A DNA stretch of 34,911 bases from Ignavibacteria bacterium. Its GTDB lineage: Bacteria > Bacteroidota > Ignavibacteria > Ignavibacteriales > Melioribacteraceae. Location of the stretch: contig JAAYAN010000015.1 of assembly GCA_012719345.1 (NCBI GenBank), forward strand, positions 1 to 34,911, written 5' to 3'. The first letter of the stretch is position 1, and the number at the start of each line of letters is the position of its first letter. The position numbers and the translations under genes were made by a program. The notes beneath the pieces were generated by a model that was not told where the DNA came from, did not search any database, and saw nothing but the letters and a program-made list of their open reading frames with translations. Shown here piece after piece: positions 33,948 to 34,911 of the stretch.

Positions 33948-34355
33948 ATGAACTTAGATATAAACAAAATAACAGAAGTATTAAAGACCTTTGAAGAGAT
34001 TGAATTCGCGTATTTATACGGTTCTTATGCCAATGGAACTGCCACCCCTTTAAGCGATGTTGATATTGCTGTTTTTCAGAAGCATAAAAATACTTTTGAA
34101 CTTAAAATGAATGAGTTCAAAATTGAAGCTGAACTTATGAAAGAAATTCCGGGAATTGAATTTGATGTAAGAAGTTTGAATAATGCTCCGATAACGGTAA
34201 CAGGCAAAATAATAAATGAAGGTAAATTTCTTTTTTGCCGGGACGAACAAAGGTTCCTGGATTATACAGTTAGTAAAAGAATGCAATATATGGATTATAT
34301 GATTGTGTATAAACCGATTTTTGATAAAAGATATGAAGAGATGCTTAATGATTGA
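33948..34355 (+). CDS. mntA: MntA-like nucleotidyltransferase antitoxin
   Basis: A 135-residue MNT-domain protein. The active site is LYGSYANGTATPLSDVDIAVF, the G-S-x(10)-D-x-D pattern, with a further acidic residue expected in IEFDVRSL. In the studied Shewanella pair, MntA neutralises HepT by adding AMP groups to a Tyr next to the HepT active site. Its stop overlaps the ATG of hepT by eight bases, so the two are coupled. It is longer than the orphan MNT at 4147 and not closely similar to it, so the two modules look independent in origin. Confidence 0.87.
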   Translation: MNLDINKITEVLKTFEEIEFAYLYGSYANGTATPLSDVDIAVFQKHKNTFELKMNEFKIEAELMKEIPGIEFDVRSLNNAPITVTGKIINEGKFLFCRDEQRFLDYTVSKRMQYMDYMIVYKPIFDKRYEEMLND

Positions 34356-34776
34356 CAGGCAGAAAGCTGAATCTCTTATTGAAAGGATAGAAAAATATTA
34401 TTCGATTCTTGCTGAGTTCAAAAAACTTACACTCGAAGAATATTTGAAAGACATAAAAACTGTTTACAGCAGCCGTTATTTGATTCAGGTTTGTGTGGAA
34501 TCCTGCATAAATTTATCAAATCATATTATTGCTTCGGACAAAATGGGTGTTCCCTCTGAATATGCAGATACATTCCGTATTTTATGTAAAAACAATTTAA
34601 TTGACGAAAAATTAACTGCACAATTAATAAATATGACAAGATTCAGGAACAGGCTAGTCCATCTTTACTGGGATATTGATGATGAATTTGTCTTTGAAAT
34701 TATCAATAATAATCTTGAAGATATCAATGCTTTTGTAAAATCAATTAAACAATATTTGAAATTATTAAAACTATAA
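34348..34776 (+). CDS. hepT: HepT-like HEPN ribonuclease toxin
   Basis: A 142-residue all-helical HEPN protein. The catalytic motif is in TRFRNRLVHLYWDID: R-x4-H-x-Y, with the Tyr two residues after His, the site that MntA AMPylates in characterised pairs. HEPN toxins cut RNA (tRNA or mRNA) when released. The start chosen is ATG 34348, overlapping the mntA stop by eight bases; an upstream Met at 34303 would add 15 residues inside mntA that do not fit the family. The frame is intact, so this pair looks functional. Confidence 0.87.
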   Translation: MIDRQKAESLIERIEKYYSILAEFKKLTLEEYLKDIKTVYSSRYLIQVCVESCINLSNHIIASDKMGVPSEYADTFRILCKNNLIDEKLTAQLINMTRFRNRLVHLYWDIDDEFVFEIINNNLEDINAFVKSIKQYLKLLKL

Positions 34777-34789
34777 GTAATTAAAAACA

Positions 34790-34911
34790 GGATTAACACT
34801 AAGACACCAAGACACGAAGAAAATGAATAGATAAAAGAACGTAATAAGTAAAGCGTTAAACGTAATAAGGAAAATAAAAACTCATCACGTTTCACATATT
34901 ACGCTTTACGT
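34790..34911. repeat. Right direct repeat flanking mntA/hepT (runs off window)
   Basis: It starts GGATTAACACTAAGACACCA and continues through AGAAAATGAATAGATAAAAG, GTAATAAGTAAAGCG, and CTCATCACGTTTCACATATT to ACGCTTTACGT at the window end. Compared with the copy at 33674-33783, it has a GACAC-type expansion near the start, a small change in the middle (GTTAAACG for GTAATACG) and four extra bases before CTCATCACG. The last 25 bases match exactly. Confidence 0.85.

Noticed and set aside
34303-34347. Longer hepT start
   Set aside because: The extra 15 residues lie inside mntA and do not fit HepT N-termini; ATG 34348 gives a usual eight-base overlap.

Overview
The window is AT-rich bacterial DNA (about one third G+C by eye) read with the standard bacterial code. 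Gene content (cydAB, tgt-yajC-ribBA, psd-pssA-tatA-gatA-sucD-ndk, ybaB-recR, ftsX without ftsE, short lipoproteins, many TTG starts) suggests the Bacteroidota/Chlorobiota/Ignavibacteriota group, most likely an Ignavibacteria-like organism. This placement is inference; there is no rRNA gene here.

Region 1 (1-13460) is a surface-polysaccharide locus broken up by repeats. It holds a PglC-type phosphoglycosyl transferase (cut by the left edge), an acyl carrier protein, a ketoacyl synthase III, an SDR ketoreductase, a PglD-type sugar N-acyltransferase, a PglE-type aminotransferase, a Wzi-like outer-membrane protein and a PglF-type 4,6-dehydratase. Together these are all the activities for a bacillosamine-type 2,4-diamino sugar and its transfer to a lipid carrier, plus a small acyl-making module that could build a 3-hydroxyacyl group for the 4-amino position. 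Two near-identical VanZ-like genes and four toxin-antitoxin-type modules (orphan MNT beside a HEPN remnant, HicB with a broken HicA, a RelE/ParE pair, an AbiEii-like pair) sit between the sugar genes. The spacers are mosaics of short repeats, including oriented CCTTAACC tracts.

Region 2 (13708-33285) is mostly housekeeping: cydAB on minus; a decayed histidine-kinase pseudogene on plus; tgt-yajC-ribBA on minus; an NfeD-type membrane protease on plus; an eight-gene minus operon (psd-pssA-tatA-gatA-sucD-ndk-nudix-PAS kinase); and a seven-gene plus operon (ybaB-recR-methyltransferase-two lipoproteins-ftsX-UDP-glucuronate decarboxylase). The second lipoprotein appears to start at an ATT codon. Genes are packed with overlaps of a few bases and few repeats.

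Region 3 (33286-34911) returns to repeat-rich spacer and carries a complete MntA/HepT (MNT/HEPN) toxin-antitoxin pair bracketed by direct repeats of about 110-120 bp, the right copy running off the window.
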